Part shown: positions 53,793 to 62,882 of the stretch, in pieces
How positions within the stretch are numbered: position 1 is the stretch's first letter
Layout of the letters: each line of letters starts with the position of its first letter
Assembly: GCF_000022905.1 (NCBI RefSeq)
Contig: NC_012590.1
Coordinates: forward strand, 372,001 to 436,000
Direction: 5' to 3'
Length of the DNA: 64,000 nucleotides
Origin: Corynebacterium aurimucosum ATCC 700975
GTDB lineage: Bacteria > Actinomycetota > Actinomycetes > Mycobacteriales > Mycobacteriaceae
Notes under the pieces: model-generated
The model's database searches: none
Told to the model about the DNA's origin: nothing
Seen by the model: the letters and a program-made list of their open reading frames with translations, nothing else
Translations under genes and position numbers: made by a program

Positions 53793-54687
53793 GATGACCT
53801 CCTTCGCGGATGGTGATGGCGCGCAGCGGCACCGGACGTGGAACGTCTACCCGGCGTGTGAACTCGGCCGAGGGCCGAATCGCAATTGGGCGAAGCTGAA
53901 GCGGCTTGGCATGCGGGACGCGAAGCGGAGAAGTGTGCGGAAGGTCCACGCCGCGCGGTTCAACCGGGCGGGGCACTTCGACGTGGCGCAGCGCGAACTC
54001 CCGTGGCGCAGGCACCGAGCGGACCTGTACCGGCGCAGGATCCGTGACTGCGCGCAGCGGCTGCGGTTCGGGCGTGTGGATGGGGCGCAGCTTGTCGTAG
54101 CGATTCTCGCCGGGGCCGAAACCTTCCGTGCGCACCTTAACGTCCGCAGGCTTGCCGACGCCCCTCACCCGCACCGCCTCCGGCACCCTCACCGTGCGTA
54201 CAGGGACCGGCGCCGGGGTCGACACTTGGCGCACCGCGGCGCGCTGGCTTACGTCCACCGGCTTCACAGCGCGCTCCGGAACAATCGCCGGAATCTGCGC
54301 CGACAGTGGCGCGCGTGTCTCGACCGCCGGCGCGGTTGTGCGCTCGCCTGGGACCGCACCGCCCACCGTTACGTTGACGCGAGTGGTGCGAAAACCTGTG
54401 AAATCGCGGACTGCCTCCCGGATTGCCGTGCGAACTGCCTTCGCCACCTCGGTGACGGGGGAGGGCCAGTACACAGCGATGTCGACATCCACCGCCACCA
54501 TCTGCGTATCCGGATCCATTTGCGCCATCACGCGCGGAAAGGCGCGGCCGGCGAGGCCGGCTAATTTGGCGTCGACAGCCGCGGTCCCCGACACGCTCGC
54601 AATGGCGGCGTTAATGACCTTCTCCATCGCGCGCAGGGAAAAGCGGGTTCGCCCGAAGAGGGCGACCCCGGTTGATTCGGTGCTCAC
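53785..54687 (-). CDS. Asp23/Gls24-like protein with a long Pro/Val/Arg repeat tail
   Basis: The first 115 residues form an Asp23/Gls24-like domain (INAAIASVSGTAAVDAKLAG near 26, DVDIAVYWPSPVTEVAKAVR near 67 and RVNVTVGG near 102). The remaining 185 residues are built from loose repeats of about 11-12 residues with an alternating pattern such as PVPVRTVRVPEAVRVRGV and PAPVQVRSVPAPREFALRHV, very rich in Pro, Val and Arg. The tail is basic and probably extended; it could bind the cell wall polymers, nucleic acids or partner proteins. Its ends overlap the neighbours, so it belongs to the same operon. Confidence 0.75.
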   Translation of the reverse strand: MSTESTGVALFGRTRFSLRAMEKVINAAIASVSGTAAVDAKLAGLAGRAFPRVMAQMDPDTQMVAVDVDIAVYWPSPVTEVAKAVRTAIREAVRDFTGFRTTRVNVTVGGAVPGERTTAPAVETRAPLSAQIPAIVPERAVKPVDVSQRAAVRQVSTPAPVPVRTVRVPEAVRVRGVGKPADVKVRTEGFGPGENRYDKLRPIHTPEPQPLRAVTDPAPVQVRSVPAPREFALRHVEVPRPVEPRGVDLPHTSPLRVPHAKPLQLRPIAIRPSAEFTRRVDVPRPVPLRAITIREGGHHE

Positions 54688-54881
54688 TAGCCTCGGCCTC
54701 TATCCTGGCCGACCACGCCCTTCCACACCGCGGTGAGGTCAATGCGGCCGTCGAAATGCGCGCCGATGACGCCGCCGACCGCGGCAAGCAAGACCGCGAG
54801 GGCGACGTACCACACGCCGAGGTAGATGAAAAAGGCCAGAACCAAGCCGGCGATCACGCCGAGGGAGGTGTAGTTCTTCAT
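54687..54881 (-). CDS. DUF2273 small membrane protein
   Basis: The 64-residue protein has two close helices (about 7-24 and 27-44) and a short tail with FDGRIDLTAVWKGVVG. Size and pattern fit DUF2273, a regular member of Asp23 clusters. AAAGGAAAACC precedes the ATG. Its stop shares one base with the start of the repeat-tailed gene. Confidence 0.85.
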   Translation of the reverse strand: MKNYTSLGVIAGLVLAFFIYLGVWYVALAVLLAAVGGVIGAHFDGRIDLTAVWKGVVGQDRGRG

Positions 54882-54913
54882 GGTTTTCCTTTAGTTCTGT
54901 ATGTCGGTTCCTT

Positions 54914-55219
54914 TTAGACCGCGTCGTCGAAGACCACGTCTACGCGGCGCACTGCGGGCCAGGTGGCGCGGACGGTGGTGCGGGTGACGTCGCCAAGCTC
55001 GGCGAGTGGCACGCCTGCGCTGACATCAACGACAATGTGCAGCTCCAGGTGCGTGTCATCCTGCGGGCTGGGGCGGCGGATGCCGTGCACGCGCTCACCA
55101 GGAAAGAGCAGCGCGACCTCCCCGAACCGGCCGGGCGAAAGCTTGGCGACGCCCCTCAGATCCGTCACCGCCGCCGCTATGGACGTGGCAAGGGGGAGGG
55201 TGAGCTCGGCAGAGGTCAC
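54914..55219 (-). CDS. short Asp23-related protein
   Basis: The 101-residue soluble protein has the beta-alpha pattern of a single Asp23/Gls24-like domain: LATSIAAAVTDLRGVAKLSPG near residue 10, LELHIVVDVSAGVPLAEL near 58 and RRVDVVFDDAV at the end. It is separated from the main Asp23 gene by one base, so it is co-translated with it. Confidence 0.75.
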   Translation of the reverse strand: MTSAELTLPLATSIAAAVTDLRGVAKLSPGRFGEVALLFPGERVHGIRRPSPQDDTHLELHIVVDVSAGVPLAELGDVTRTTVRATWPAVRRVDVVFDDAV

Positions 55220-55220
55220 G

Positions 55221-55718
55221 TTATGCCTGGCCCTGGGTAACCGCCGGAGTTGCCTCGGTGGACTCGTCCTCTTCGCGCGGCAGCTTGACGTCGTGGACGA
55301 CGACGTCGACGCGATCGACGGACAGGCCGGTCATGCGCTCGACCGCATTCATGATGTTGCGGCGGATGGCTTCGGCGAGCTCGTGGATGGCCACGCCGTA
55401 CTCGGCGATGATGGCGATATCAATGGAAGCGGTGCCGTTGTTCACCTCGACGCTCACGCCCTGGCGGACGTCCTCGGAAGCGCCGAAGGATTCGCGGATG
55501 GAGCCCATCATGCGGGCGCCACCGCCGCCGAGGGCAGCGACGCCGGAAACCTCGCGGGCGGCGATGCCGGCGATCTTGGACACAACGACATCATCGATGC
55601 GGGTGGTGCCGAAATCGGTCTCCAGGTTCTTGTTGCGCTCCGGGGCAGGGGCCGGGGTGGTGTCGTTCGCCGGGGCGGTCTGCTCGGCGACGTCCTTGGG
55701 GGTGGTGTTCTCAGCCAT
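55221..55718 (-). CDS. Asp23/Gls24 family envelope stress response protein
   Basis: The 165-residue protein is the best Asp23 match in the cluster. After a Thr/Pro-rich N-terminus of 35 residues it shows DDVVVSKIAGIAAREVSGVA near 42, GVSVEVNNGTASIDIAIIAEYG near 88 and VDRVDVVVHDVKLP near 134. The family is linked to alkaline and cell-wall stress. AGAGGGA precedes the ATG. It leads the six-gene operon on the minus strand; a SigH-like promoter candidate lies about 105 bases upstream. Confidence 0.92.
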   Translation of the reverse strand: MAENTTPKDVAEQTAPANDTTPAPAPERNKNLETDFGTTRIDDVVVSKIAGIAAREVSGVAALGGGGARMMGSIRESFGASEDVRQGVSVEVNNGTASIDIAIIAEYGVAIHELAEAIRRNIMNAVERMTGLSVDRVDVVVHDVKLPREEDESTEATPAVTQGQA

Positions 55719-55821
55719 GGTGGATCCCTCTCATTGTGTAGTTGATGTAGGTATGTATCTACGTCACGAGCTTAACCGCGAACGCGGTCCGCGGGGCGGC
55801 GGAGAGTCAATCCTTGGCCAA

Positions 55822-55845
55822 AACGTGATGTTACCCACTGTTTCC
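55822..55845 (-). promoter_or_regulatory. candidate SigH-type promoter of the Asp23 operon
   Basis: On the minus strand GGAAA (55845-55841) and GTT (55824-55822) are separated by 16 bases, close to the SigH pattern GGAA-N17-19-GTT of actinobacteria. The stress role of the operon fits, but the match is short. Confidence 0.3.
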
Positions 55846-56066
55846 GCAGGAGTTTGGAAAACGCGAGGTTACGTGCTTAAATACAGGGGTTGCTTTAACA
55901 CAGCGACGTAACCACAGGCTTCAGCTTGTAGGGCGTTGTTGCTGGTAAGGCGAACATGACACCTTTGTTGTGGGGTTCTTTTAGAACTACACGCGAAGGT
56001 CATCCGATCGGGCTAGGTCCGCGCTTGAGCAGAGACAATCCCGAGAAGATGGACCGGAGAAGGGGC

Positions 56067-56120
56067 ATGGCAAATAAACAGCGGCAGTATATGAATAAGA
56101 CTTTGGTTGCGGATCATTGA
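56067..56120 (+). CDS. possible 17-residue leader peptide before rpsJ
   Basis: An ATG preceded by GGAGAAGGGG begins a 17-codon frame (MANKQRQYMNKTLVADH, then TGA). It lies 246 bases before rpsJ. It may be a leader peptide or chance; conservation would decide. Confidence 0.3.
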   Translation: MANKQRQYMNKTLVADH

Positions 56121-56366
56121 GATCTAACGCCCCAGTCTTCTTCCTATTTACTTTGACTACGGGTCTTGTACCCCGTCACGAGCACTGCACTCTGGGCTTT
56201 TGCCTTAAGTCACTCTCGTGGTCGTCATGACAGTCAGACAACTGGCGTTGAGCCATGGCTTCCAGCCCGGACAACGTTATAGAGAAATCGAGAAGCAATT
56301 TCCCACCGCTTCACGCCCCGGATACGCCGGGAATGTGAAAGTGGGGAAGCGAGGAAGAGGATAAGC

Positions 56367-56672
56367 GTGGCGGGACAAAAAATCCGCATTCGGCTGAAGG
56401 CCTACGACCACGAGGCCATCGACGCTTCTGCTAAGAAGATCGTCGAGACCGTTACCCGTACGGGTGCTCGTGTTGTCGGCCCGGTGCCGCTCCCAACCGA
56501 GAAGAACGTATACGCCGTTATTCGTTCTCCGCACAAGTACAAGGACTCTCGCGAGCACTTCGAGATGCGCACTCACAAGCGCCTCATCGACATTCTCGAC
56601 CCGACCCCGAAGACCGTTGACGCCCTCATGCGCATCGACCTTCCGGCAAGCGTCGACGTGAATATCCAGTAA
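56367..56672 (+). CDS. rpsJ: 30S ribosomal protein S10
   Basis: S10 (101 residues) is part of the 30S head and, as NusE, of antitermination complexes. [17 protein letters not shown] lies near the N-terminus and [17 protein letters not shown] near 71. The start is GTG at 56367 with AGGAAGAGGA upstream. It opens the S10 operon. Confidence 0.97.
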   Translation: MAGQKIRIRLKAYDHEAIDASAKKIVETVTRTGARVVGPVPLPTEKNVYAVIRSPHKYKDSREHFEMRTHKRLIDILDPTPKTVDALMRIDLPASVDVNIQ

Positions 56673-56707
56673 GCGATCGACACAACGTATTTGGTGGAGA
56701 ACAAACA

Positions 56708-57364
56708 ATGAGTGAAAACGAGATCAAGGGAATTCTGGGCACCAAGCTCGGCATGACCCAGGTCTTCGACGAGGAGAACCGCGTTGTGCCGGTGACCGTC
56801 GTCGAGGCTGGCCCGTGCGTGGTTACCCAGATCCGTACGAAAGAAACCGATGGCTACAACGCCATCCAGATTGCCTTCGGCGAGAAGGACCCGCGCAAGG
56901 TCAACAAGCCTGCAACCGGTCACTTCAAGAAGGCTGGCGTGACCCCGCGCCGTTACGTCGCTGAGATCCGCATGGACGACACCTCCGCATACGAGGTCGG
57001 CCAGGAGGTCAAGGTGGACATCTTCGAGGGCGTGTCCTTCGTTGACGTTACCGGCACCACCAAGGGTCACGGCTACGCTGGCGCCATGAAGCGCCACGGC
57101 TTCGCAGGCCAGGGCGCTGCCCACGGTAACCAGGCTGCTCACCGCCGCGTTGGTGGCATTGGTGGCGCTTCGTTCCCGGGCCGCGTCTTCAAGGGTAAGC
57201 GCATGGCTGGCCGCATGGGCCAGGACCGCGTGACCACCCAGAACCTGAAGATTCAGAAGATTGATGCCGAGTCCAACCTGCTGCTCATCAAGGGTGCTAT
57301 CCCGGGTGCGCGCGGTGGCCTCGTCACCGTTAAGACCGCAGTGAAGGGCGGTGCACACGCATGA
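56708..57364 (+). CDS. rplC: 50S ribosomal protein L3
   Basis: L3 (218 residues) reaches the peptidyl transferase centre. [15 protein letters not shown] near residue 10 and the long loop [15 protein letters not shown] near 119 are typical. Its stop overlaps the rplD start (ATGA). Confidence 0.97.
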   Translation: MSENEIKGILGTKLGMTQVFDEENRVVPVTVVEAGPCVVTQIRTKETDGYNAIQIAFGEKDPRKVNKPATGHFKKAGVTPRRYVAEIRMDDTSAYEVGQEVKVDIFEGVSFVDVTGTTKGHGYAGAMKRHGFAGQGAAHGNQAAHRRVGGIGGASFPGRVFKGKRMAGRMGQDRVTTQNLKIQKIDAESNLLLIKGAIPGARGGLVTVKTAVKGGAHA

Positions 57365-58023
57365 GCAACCTCAAGCTAGACGTCCAGACCGCTGACGGTA
57401 AGACCAACGGCACCGTTGAGTTGCCGGCCGAGCTCTTTGACACCGAGGCATCCATTGCTTTGATGCACCAGGTTGTCAACGCACAGCTCGCTGCTGCTCG
57501 TCAGGGTACCCACAAGACCAAGACTCGCGGCGAGGTCCGCGGCGGTGGTCGCAAGCCGTTCCGTCAGAAGGGCACCGGCCGCGCCCGCCAGGGCTCCATC
57601 CGTGCGCCTCACTACACCGGTGGTGGCACCGTGCACGGCCCGGTCCCGCGTGACTACTCCCAGCGCACCCCGAAGCGCATGATCAAGGCTGCTCTCTACG
57701 GCGCACTGTCTGACCGTGCACGTAACGAGCGCATCCACGTCATCGAGGAGCTCGTCCCGGGCCAGACCCCGTCCACCAAGCAGGCCAAGGCTTTCATCGA
57801 GCGCCTCACCGACCGCAAGAATGTTCTTCTGGTCATCGGCCGCGAGGACATCAATGCTCGCCGCAGCGCCAACAACCTGCCGAACGTCCAGATCCTGGAC
57901 GCCGGCCAGCTGAACACCTATGACGTCCTCTACTCGGACGACGTTGTGTTCTCCGTTGAGGCCCTGCACACCTTCGTCGAGCGCGCTACCGGCGCCGCCG
58001 AGGAAGCTAAGGAGGAGAAGTAA
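57361..58023 (+). CDS. rplD: 50S ribosomal protein L4
   Basis: L4 (220 residues) lines the exit tunnel with the loop [20 protein letters not shown] near residue 63. In enterobacteria it represses the S10 operon; no such site was recognised here. It overlaps rplC by 4 bases and rplW by 1. A short acidic C-terminal tail (EEAKEEK) is added. Confidence 0.97.
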   Translation: MSNLKLDVQTADGKTNGTVELPAELFDTEASIALMHQVVNAQLAAARQGTHKTKTRGEVRGGGRKPFRQKGTGRARQGSIRAPHYTGGGTVHGPVPRDYSQRTPKRMIKAALYGALSDRARNERIHVIEELVPGQTPSTKQAKAFIERLTDRKNVLLVIGREDINARRSANNLPNVQILDAGQLNTYDVLYSDDVVFSVEALHTFVERATGAAEEAKEEK

Positions 58024-58325
58024 TGGCTAAGCTCGCTAACCCGCGCGACGTCATCATCGCACCGGTTGTGTCCGAGAAGTCCTACGGCCTGATGGAGCAG
58101 AACGTCTACACGTTCTACGTCTCCACGGACTCCAACAAGACCCAGATTAAAGATGCCGTCGAGCAGATCTTCGGCGTGAAGGTTGCTTCCGTGAACACCG
58201 TGAACCGTGCAGGCAAGCGCAAGCGCACCCGCACCGGCTACGGTCAGCGTAAGTCCACCAAGCGCGCCTACGTGACGCTCCGTGAAGGCAGCGACTCCAT
58301 CGACGTCTTCGGCGCAGGCGCTTAA
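58023..58325 (+). CDS. rplW: 50S ribosomal protein L23
   Basis: L23 (100 residues) stands at the tunnel exit and is a docking site for trigger factor and [21 protein letters not shown] near residue 13 and [20 protein letters not shown] near 61 fit the family. Confidence 0.97.
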   Translation: MAKLANPRDVIIAPVVSEKSYGLMEQNVYTFYVSTDSNKTQIKDAVEQIFGVKVASVNTVNRAGKRKRTRTGYGQRKSTKRAYVTLREGSDSIDVFGAGA

Positions 58326-58360
58326 GCCCCACCGAAGAGCCGAAAGGAAAAGGAAGAATT

Positions 58361-59197
58361 ATGGCTATTCGTAAGTACAAGCCGACAACTCCGGGTCGCC
58401 GCGCATCCTCCGTGTCCGAGTTCGAGGAAATCACTCGCTCGACCCCGGAGAAGTCCCTGCTGCGCCCGCTGAGCAAGACTGGTGGTCGTAACAACTACGG
58501 CCGCATCACCACCCGCCACATCGGCGGTGGCCACAAGCGCCGTTACCGTCTGATCGACTTCCGTCGTACCGACAAGGACGGCATCCCTGCAAAGGTCGCA
58601 CACATCGAGTACGACCCGAACCGTACCGCCAACATCGCCCTGCTGCACTACGCAGACGGCGAGAAGCGCTACATCATCGCCCCGAAGGGCCTGAAGCAGG
58701 GCACCATCGTTGAGGCTGGTCCGAACGCAGATATCAAGGTTGGCAACAACTTGCCGCTGCGTAACATCCCGACTGGTACCACCATCCACGCTGTGGAGCT
58801 CAAGCCGGGCGCTGGCGCGAAGCTGGCCCGCTCCGCTGGTGCCTCCATCCAGCTGCTGGGTAAGGAAGGCAAGTACGCCATCCTGCGTATGCCGTCCTCC
58901 GAGATCCGTCGCGTCGACATCCGTTGCCGCGCCACCGTCGGTGAGGTTGGCAACGCTGACCAGATGAACATCCGTTGGGGCAAGGCCGGCCGTATGCGCT
59001 GGAAGGGCGTCCGCCCGACCGTCCGCGGTGTCGTTATGAACCCGGTTGACCACCCGCACGGTGGTGGTGAGGGTAAGACCTCGGGTGGTCGCCACCCGGT
59101 GTCGCCGTGGGGCCACAAGGAAGGCCGCACCCGCAACCCGAACCGTTACTCGAACAACATGATCGTGCGCCGTCGTCGCCCGAACAAGAAGCGCTAA
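58361..59197 (+). CDS. rplB: 50S ribosomal protein L2
   Basis: L2 (278 residues) binds 23S rRNA and is needed for peptidyl transfer. The conserved [18 protein letters not shown] segment near 229-246 holds the functional His. GGAAAAGGAAG lies before the ATG. Confidence 0.98.
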   Translation: MAIRKYKPTTPGRRASSVSEFEEITRSTPEKSLLRPLSKTGGRNNYGRITTRHIGGGHKRRYRLIDFRRTDKDGIPAKVAHIEYDPNRTANIALLHYADGEKRYIIAPKGLKQGTIVEAGPNADIKVGNNLPLRNIPTGTTIHAVELKPGAGAKLARSAGASIQLLGKEGKYAILRMPSSEIRRVDIRCRATVGEVGNADQMNIRWGKAGRMRWKGVRPTVRGVVMNPVDHPHGGGEGKTSGGRHPVSPWGHKEGRTRNPNRYSNNMIVRRRRPNKKR

Positions 59198-59210
59198 GAG
59201 GAGGTAAACA

Positions 59211-59489
59211 ATGCCACGCAGCCTTAAGAAGGGCCCGTTCGTCGATGAGCACCTCCTCAACAAGGTTGATGCTCAGAACGAGGCCGGCACCAAGCAGGTC
59301 ATCAAGACCTGGTCTCGCCGCTCCACCATTCTGCCCGACTTCATCGGTCACACCTTCGCCGTCCACGACGGCCGCAAGCATGTGCCGGTGTTCGTCGAGG
59401 ACTCCATGGTTGGTCACAAGCTCGGTGAGTTCGCACCCACCAAGACCTTTAAGGGTCACGTCAAGGACGACAAGAAGGGACGTCGATAA
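59211..59489 (+). CDS. rpsS: 30S ribosomal protein S19
   Basis: S19 (92 residues) contacts the A-site finger and 30S head. [14 protein letters not shown] and [16 protein letters not shown] are family signatures. GAGGAGG precedes the ATG, 13 bases after rplB. Confidence 0.98.
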   Translation: MPRSLKKGPFVDEHLLNKVDAQNEAGTKQVIKTWSRRSTILPDFIGHTFAVHDGRKHVPVFVEDSMVGHKLGEFAPTKTFKGHVKDDKKGRR

Positions 59490-59492
59490 GCG

Positions 59493-59855
59493 ATGAGTGA
59501 CACCATCACCTCCGCATCCGCAACGGCTCGCTACGTCCGCGTTACCCCGATGAAGGCACGCCGCGTCATCGACTTGGTCCGCGGTAAGTCCGTAGCCGAG
59601 GCACTTGCAATCCTGAAGTACGCTCCGCAGGGCGCCGCTGAGCCGGTTGCCAAGGTTGTTGCATCCGCAGCTGCCAACGCTGAGAACAACTTCGGTCTGG
59701 ACCCGCGCACCCTGGTCATCTCCGAGGCTTATGCCAACGAGGGTCCGACCATGCGTCGTTTCCAGCCGCGCGCACAGGGCCGCGCATTCATGATTCGTAA
59801 GCGCACCAGCCACATCACCGTGGTTGTCGAGAGCCAGAAGGAAGGGGCCAAGTAA
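59493..59855 (+). CDS. rplV: 50S ribosomal protein L22
   Basis: L22 (120 residues) extends a hairpin into the exit tunnel; the [19 protein letters not shown] segment near 91 forms it and appears intact, so macrolide resistance changes are not evident. It shares one base with rpsC. Confidence 0.97.
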   Translation: MSDTITSASATARYVRVTPMKARRVIDLVRGKSVAEALAILKYAPQGAAEPVAKVVASAAANAENNFGLDPRTLVISEAYANEGPTMRRFQPRAQGRAFMIRKRTSHITVVVESQKEGAK

Positions 59856-60601
59856 TGGGCCAGAAGATCCATCCTCACGGCCTACGTTTGGGCATCACTT
59901 CCGACTGGAAGACCCACTGGTACGCCGATAAGGACTACGCAAACTACGTAGCCGAAGACATCAAGATCCGCGAGTACCTGGAGAAGGGCCTCGACCGCGC
60001 CGGCATCGCCGACGTCGTCATCGAGCGCACCCGCGACCGCGTCCGCGTGGACATTCACACCGCCCGCCCGGGCATCGTGATTGGCCGCCGCGGCGCTGAG
60101 GCTGACCGCATTCGCCGCGAGCTGGAGAAGCTCACCGGCAAGATGGTTGCCCTCAACATCCTCGAGGTCAAGCAGGTCGACGCCAACGCCACCCTGGTGG
60201 CACAGTCTGTCGCTGAGCAGCTGGTCAACCGCGTGGCTTTCCGCCGCGCAATGCGCAAGGCCATCCAGTCCGCTATGCGCCAGCCGCAGGTTAAGGGTAT
60301 TAAGATCCTCCTGTCTGGTCGTCTGGGCGGCGCTGAGATGTCCCGCACCGAGCGCTACCACGAGGGTCGCGTTCCGCTGCACACCCTTCGCGCCGAAATC
60401 GACTACGGCACCGCAGAGGCCCACACCACCTTCGGCCGCATCGGCATCAAGGTGTGGATCTACAAGGGTGACGTTGTCGGTGGCGTCCGCGAGTCCGAAC
60501 TGAACGCTCCGGCGCAGGGCCGTGGCCGCGGTGACCGCAACGGTCGTCCGCGTCGTGGTGGCCAGCGTCGCCAGCGCGCACAGCAGAAGCAGGAGGGCTA
60601 A
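59855..60601 (+). CDS. rpsC: 30S ribosomal protein S3
   Basis: S3 (248 residues) has the KH domain [18 protein letters not shown] near residue 71 and helps open mRNA at the entry site. The Arg/Gly/Gln-rich tail after residue 213 is typical of actinobacteria. Confidence 0.98.
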   Translation: MGQKIHPHGLRLGITSDWKTHWYADKDYANYVAEDIKIREYLEKGLDRAGIADVVIERTRDRVRVDIHTARPGIVIGRRGAEADRIRRELEKLTGKMVALNILEVKQVDANATLVAQSVAEQLVNRVAFRRAMRKAIQSAMRQPQVKGIKILLSGRLGGAEMSRTERYHEGRVPLHTLRAEIDYGTAEAHTTFGRIGIKVWIYKGDVVGGVRESELNAPAQGRGRGDRNGRPRRGGQRRQRAQQKQEG

Positions 60602-60604
60602 TCC

Positions 60605-61021
60605 ATGCTGATTCCTAAGCGCGTCAAGTACCGTCGCCAGCACCGCCCGACCCGCTCGGGTGTGTCCAAGGGCGGTAACCGCATCAACTTCGGTGACTAC
60701 GCTATCCAGGCTCTCGAGCCGGCGTACATCACCAACCGCCAGATTGAGGCCGCACGTATTGCCATCAACCGCCACGTCAAGCGTGGTGGCAAGGTGTGGA
60801 TCAACATCTTCCCGGACCGCCCCCTGACCCAGAAGCCGCTCGGCGTGCGTATGGGTTCCGGTAAGGGTCCCGTCGAGAAGTGGGTTGCCAACGTTAAGCC
60901 GGGCCGCATCCTCTTCGAGATGACCTACCCGAACGAAGCTACCGCCATCGAGGCTCTGCGCCGCGCTGGCCAGAAGCTTCCGTGCAAGGTCCGTATCATC
61001 AAGAAGGAGGACCAGTTCTAA
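60605..61021 (+). CDS. rplP: 50S ribosomal protein L16
   Basis: L16 (138 residues) binds near the A site. [17 protein letters not shown] at the start and [19 protein letters not shown] near 81 match. It lies three bases after rpsC and shares one base with rpmC. Confidence 0.98.
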   Translation: MLIPKRVKYRRQHRPTRSGVSKGGNRINFGDYAIQALEPAYITNRQIEAARIAINRHVKRGGKVWINIFPDRPLTQKPLGVRMGSGKGPVEKWVANVKPGRILFEMTYPNEATAIEALRRAGQKLPCKVRIIKKEDQF

Positions 61022-61251
61022 TGGCTACCGGTACCCCCGCCCACGAGTTCCGTGAGCTCGACAACGCTGAGCTGGAAAACCGCCTGAAAGATGCGAAGGA
61101 AGAGCTCTTCAACCTTCGCTTCCAGAAGGCCACTGGCCAGCTGACCAACAACCGCCGCATCGGCACGGTTAAGCGCGACATCGCCCGCATCTACACCGTT
61201 CTGCGCGAGCGTGAGCTGGGCCTGTCCGTTGCTCCGGGAGCTGAGGCTTAA
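61021..61251 (+). CDS. rpmC: 50S ribosomal protein L29
   Basis: L29 (76 residues) is a two-helix protein at the tunnel exit. [20 protein letters not shown] and the [16 protein letters not shown] motif fit. The ATG at 61021 overlaps the rplP stop; AAGAAGGAGG supports it. Confidence 0.97.
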   Translation: MATGTPAHEFRELDNAELENRLKDAKEELFNLRFQKATGQLTNNRRIGTVKRDIARIYTVLRERELGLSVAPGAEA

Positions 61252-61253
61252 TC

Positions 61254-61535
61254 ATGAGTGAGGCAAACGTGAACACTAAGAAGGAAAAGGGCGCTCGCAA
61301 GACCCGCACCGGCATCGTTGTCTCCGACAAGATGAATAAGACCATCGTTGTCGAGCTCGAGGACCGCAAGCAGCACGCCCTCTACGGCAAGATTATGCGC
61401 ACTAACAAGAAGGTTAAGGCGCACGACGAGAACGAGACCGCCGGCATCGGCGACCGCGTTCTCATCGCCGAGACTCGCCCGCTGTCCAAGGACAAGCACT
61501 TCCGTCTCGTCGAGATCGTGGAGAAGGCTAAGTAA
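61254..61535 (+). CDS. rpsQ: 30S ribosomal protein S17
   Basis: S17 (93 residues) binds 16S rRNA helix 11 and 20. A Lys-rich N-terminus is followed by [20 protein letters not shown] and [20 protein letters not shown]. It is the last gene of the S10 operon in this window; rplN does not follow. Confidence 0.97.
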   Translation: MSEANVNTKKEKGARKTRTGIVVSDKMNKTIVVELEDRKQHALYGKIMRTNKKVKAHDENETAGIGDRVLIAETRPLSKDKHFRLVEIVEKAK

Positions 61536-61559
61536 TATCTAGCCCTTCTCGATGACAAT

Positions 61560-61590
61560 GGCCCCCACAGTGACCGTGGGGGCCCTTTTT
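61560..61590 (+). terminator. intrinsic terminator of the S10 operon
   Basis: GGCCCCCAC (61560-61568) pairs perfectly with GTGGGGGCC (61576-61584), then CTTTTT. It closes the operon after rpsQ. Confidence 0.95.
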
Positions 61591-61713
61591 CATGCACTGG
61601 TTTGGCACACCATAGGCAGCAGCCTGACAGGGGAGTGGTCTCCGTTTATGCGGAGTGAGCTGCGGGAACGTGCTAGGGTAGGGCCGTTCATCTCCTGAAA
61701 GGCTAATTTCTCT

Positions 61714-62436
61714 ATGTCCGCGCTCTCTCGCTCTCTGCTTACGCTTGTTTGTGCTTCCTCCGTAGCAACCCTCGTCGGTTGCGCCGCAGAGGAGCCGGCT
61801 ACCGTTGCTGCCGACGCCCCGGCTGTCGGATCCGCTGAGGACGTTCCAACGGCACAGCCTGATCCGGAATCGGAGGCACAGCCACAGCCGAGCATCGAAG
61901 CAGCAGGGCCCAAACCGACGCTTCCGGCGGGCTACTCGCCTGGTGCCGGTAATTCTGGCACCGTCGAGGACACGAAGACATCTGCATCCACCGATGGAAA
62001 CAATGCCGAGGCGGACACCTCCGTCGCCAGCGGCATCGAAAAGTGCGAGTACCGAAAGGATCGCGTTGCCAGCGAGGGCAATCCTGCTGACGCTCCCACC
62101 ACGGTGTCAGGCACTGTGCACAAGGTCAAAGCAGGCGACCTCGATGGTGGCGTGCCAGGCATTGTCGTGTCCGATTACGCCTCGGCAGAAGTCTGGTTCT
62201 TGGCTTTGGATGCGCCTACCACCTTGAGCGGATACAAGAGTGGCAGCCCGTCACGGAAAACGTTGACCTTTTCCGGCAAGAATTGCATTGGGCTCGTTGA
62301 GAAAAGGGCGTGGGCAGGCTACGAGGGCAAGCACGTCACCTTGCCCTTTGAGCCCGACCGTGGCTGGTGGCAAAGCGATGCGAGCGTTCCCATGGGTGCG
62401 CTGTACGTGGACTACACCCCAGACGAAGTCCTCTAG
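61714..62436 (+). CDS. secreted lipoprotein of unknown function
   Basis: The 240-residue protein has a signal peptide with lipobox LVGC (lipid cysteine 23). A Pro/Glu/Ala/Thr-rich linker of about 80 residues follows. The C-terminal domain (about 110-240) has two cysteines (EKCEY, KNCIG), strands such as GVPGIVVSDYASAEVWFLAL near 148 and ends with MGALYVDYTPDEVL. No family is recognised. The ATG follows CTGAAAGG. It is read alone after the S10 operon terminator and converges with the small membrane protein gene. Confidence 0.8.
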   Translation: MSALSRSLLTLVCASSVATLVGCAAEEPATVAADAPAVGSAEDVPTAQPDPESEAQPQPSIEAAGPKPTLPAGYSPGAGNSGTVEDTKTSASTDGNNAEADTSVASGIEKCEYRKDRVASEGNPADAPTTVSGTVHKVKAGDLDGGVPGIVVSDYASAEVWFLALDAPTTLSGYKSGSPSRKTLTFSGKNCIGLVEKRAWAGYEGKHVTLPFEPDRGWWQSDASVPMGALYVDYTPDEVL

Positions 62437-62489
62437 GGAACGCGTGCTCTGAATCGGGCCGCGAACCCGGGGCGTAAGCGTCCAAGAGC

Positions 62490-62882
62490 CTAGCGTGTGC
62501 CCCGGTGCGTGAGTGCAATAGCGAAACAGAACGCGCTCAACACCGCGCCCACCGCGAGAAGGAACGTGCCGATACGGTAGGGCATGGCGCTGACCAGGTC
62601 GATGGTGTTATAGATCCGCAGCCACATCAACCAGCCAGCGATGAGCGCGACGCCCCCGACAGCCGAAAGGGCTCGCAAACCGCGGGTGGGGCGCTGGGAA
62701 GGGGAGAAGGCGTGGTAGGAGGCGTCGACAAGCGCGAGTGCAGCGAGCACCACCGAGGCCCACGCCGCGAGCGGCACCGGCAGTAGTGCTGCAGCGCCGA
62801 AGAGTACCGGCAGGATAAAGGCCACGGCCACCAGCACAAAGAGCAGGCCGTGCACTACGCCGGCGCGCAGTGGATATTTCAT
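62490..62882 (-). CDS. small four-helix membrane protein
   Basis: The 130-residue protein has four predicted helices (about 10-30, 33-53, 74-90 and 102-123) with short loops and a basic end (THRGTR). No family is recognised. Its ATG overlaps the stop of the sugar kinase gene by 4 bases, so the two are co-translated; a link to sugar uptake is possible but unproved. Confidence 0.75.
   Translation of the reverse strand: MKYPLRAGVVHGLLFVLVAVAFILPVLFGAAALLPVPLAAWASVVLAALALVDASYHAFSPSQRPTRGLRALSAVGGVALIAGWLMWLRIYNTIDLVSAMPYRIGTFLLAVGAVLSAFCFAIALTHRGTR

Larger units (their letters stand above)
55719..56366. other. 648-base spacer between the Asp23 operon and rpsJ
   Basis: The two operons diverge here. 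The left part holds a SigH-like promoter candidate for the Asp23 genes (55822-55845). The right part contains a 17-codon open frame (56067-56120), TTGACT at 56153 as a possible -35 for rpsJ without a good -10, and the small hairpin ACGGG/CCCGT near 56159-56176. No longer gene is seen. Confidence 0.6.
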
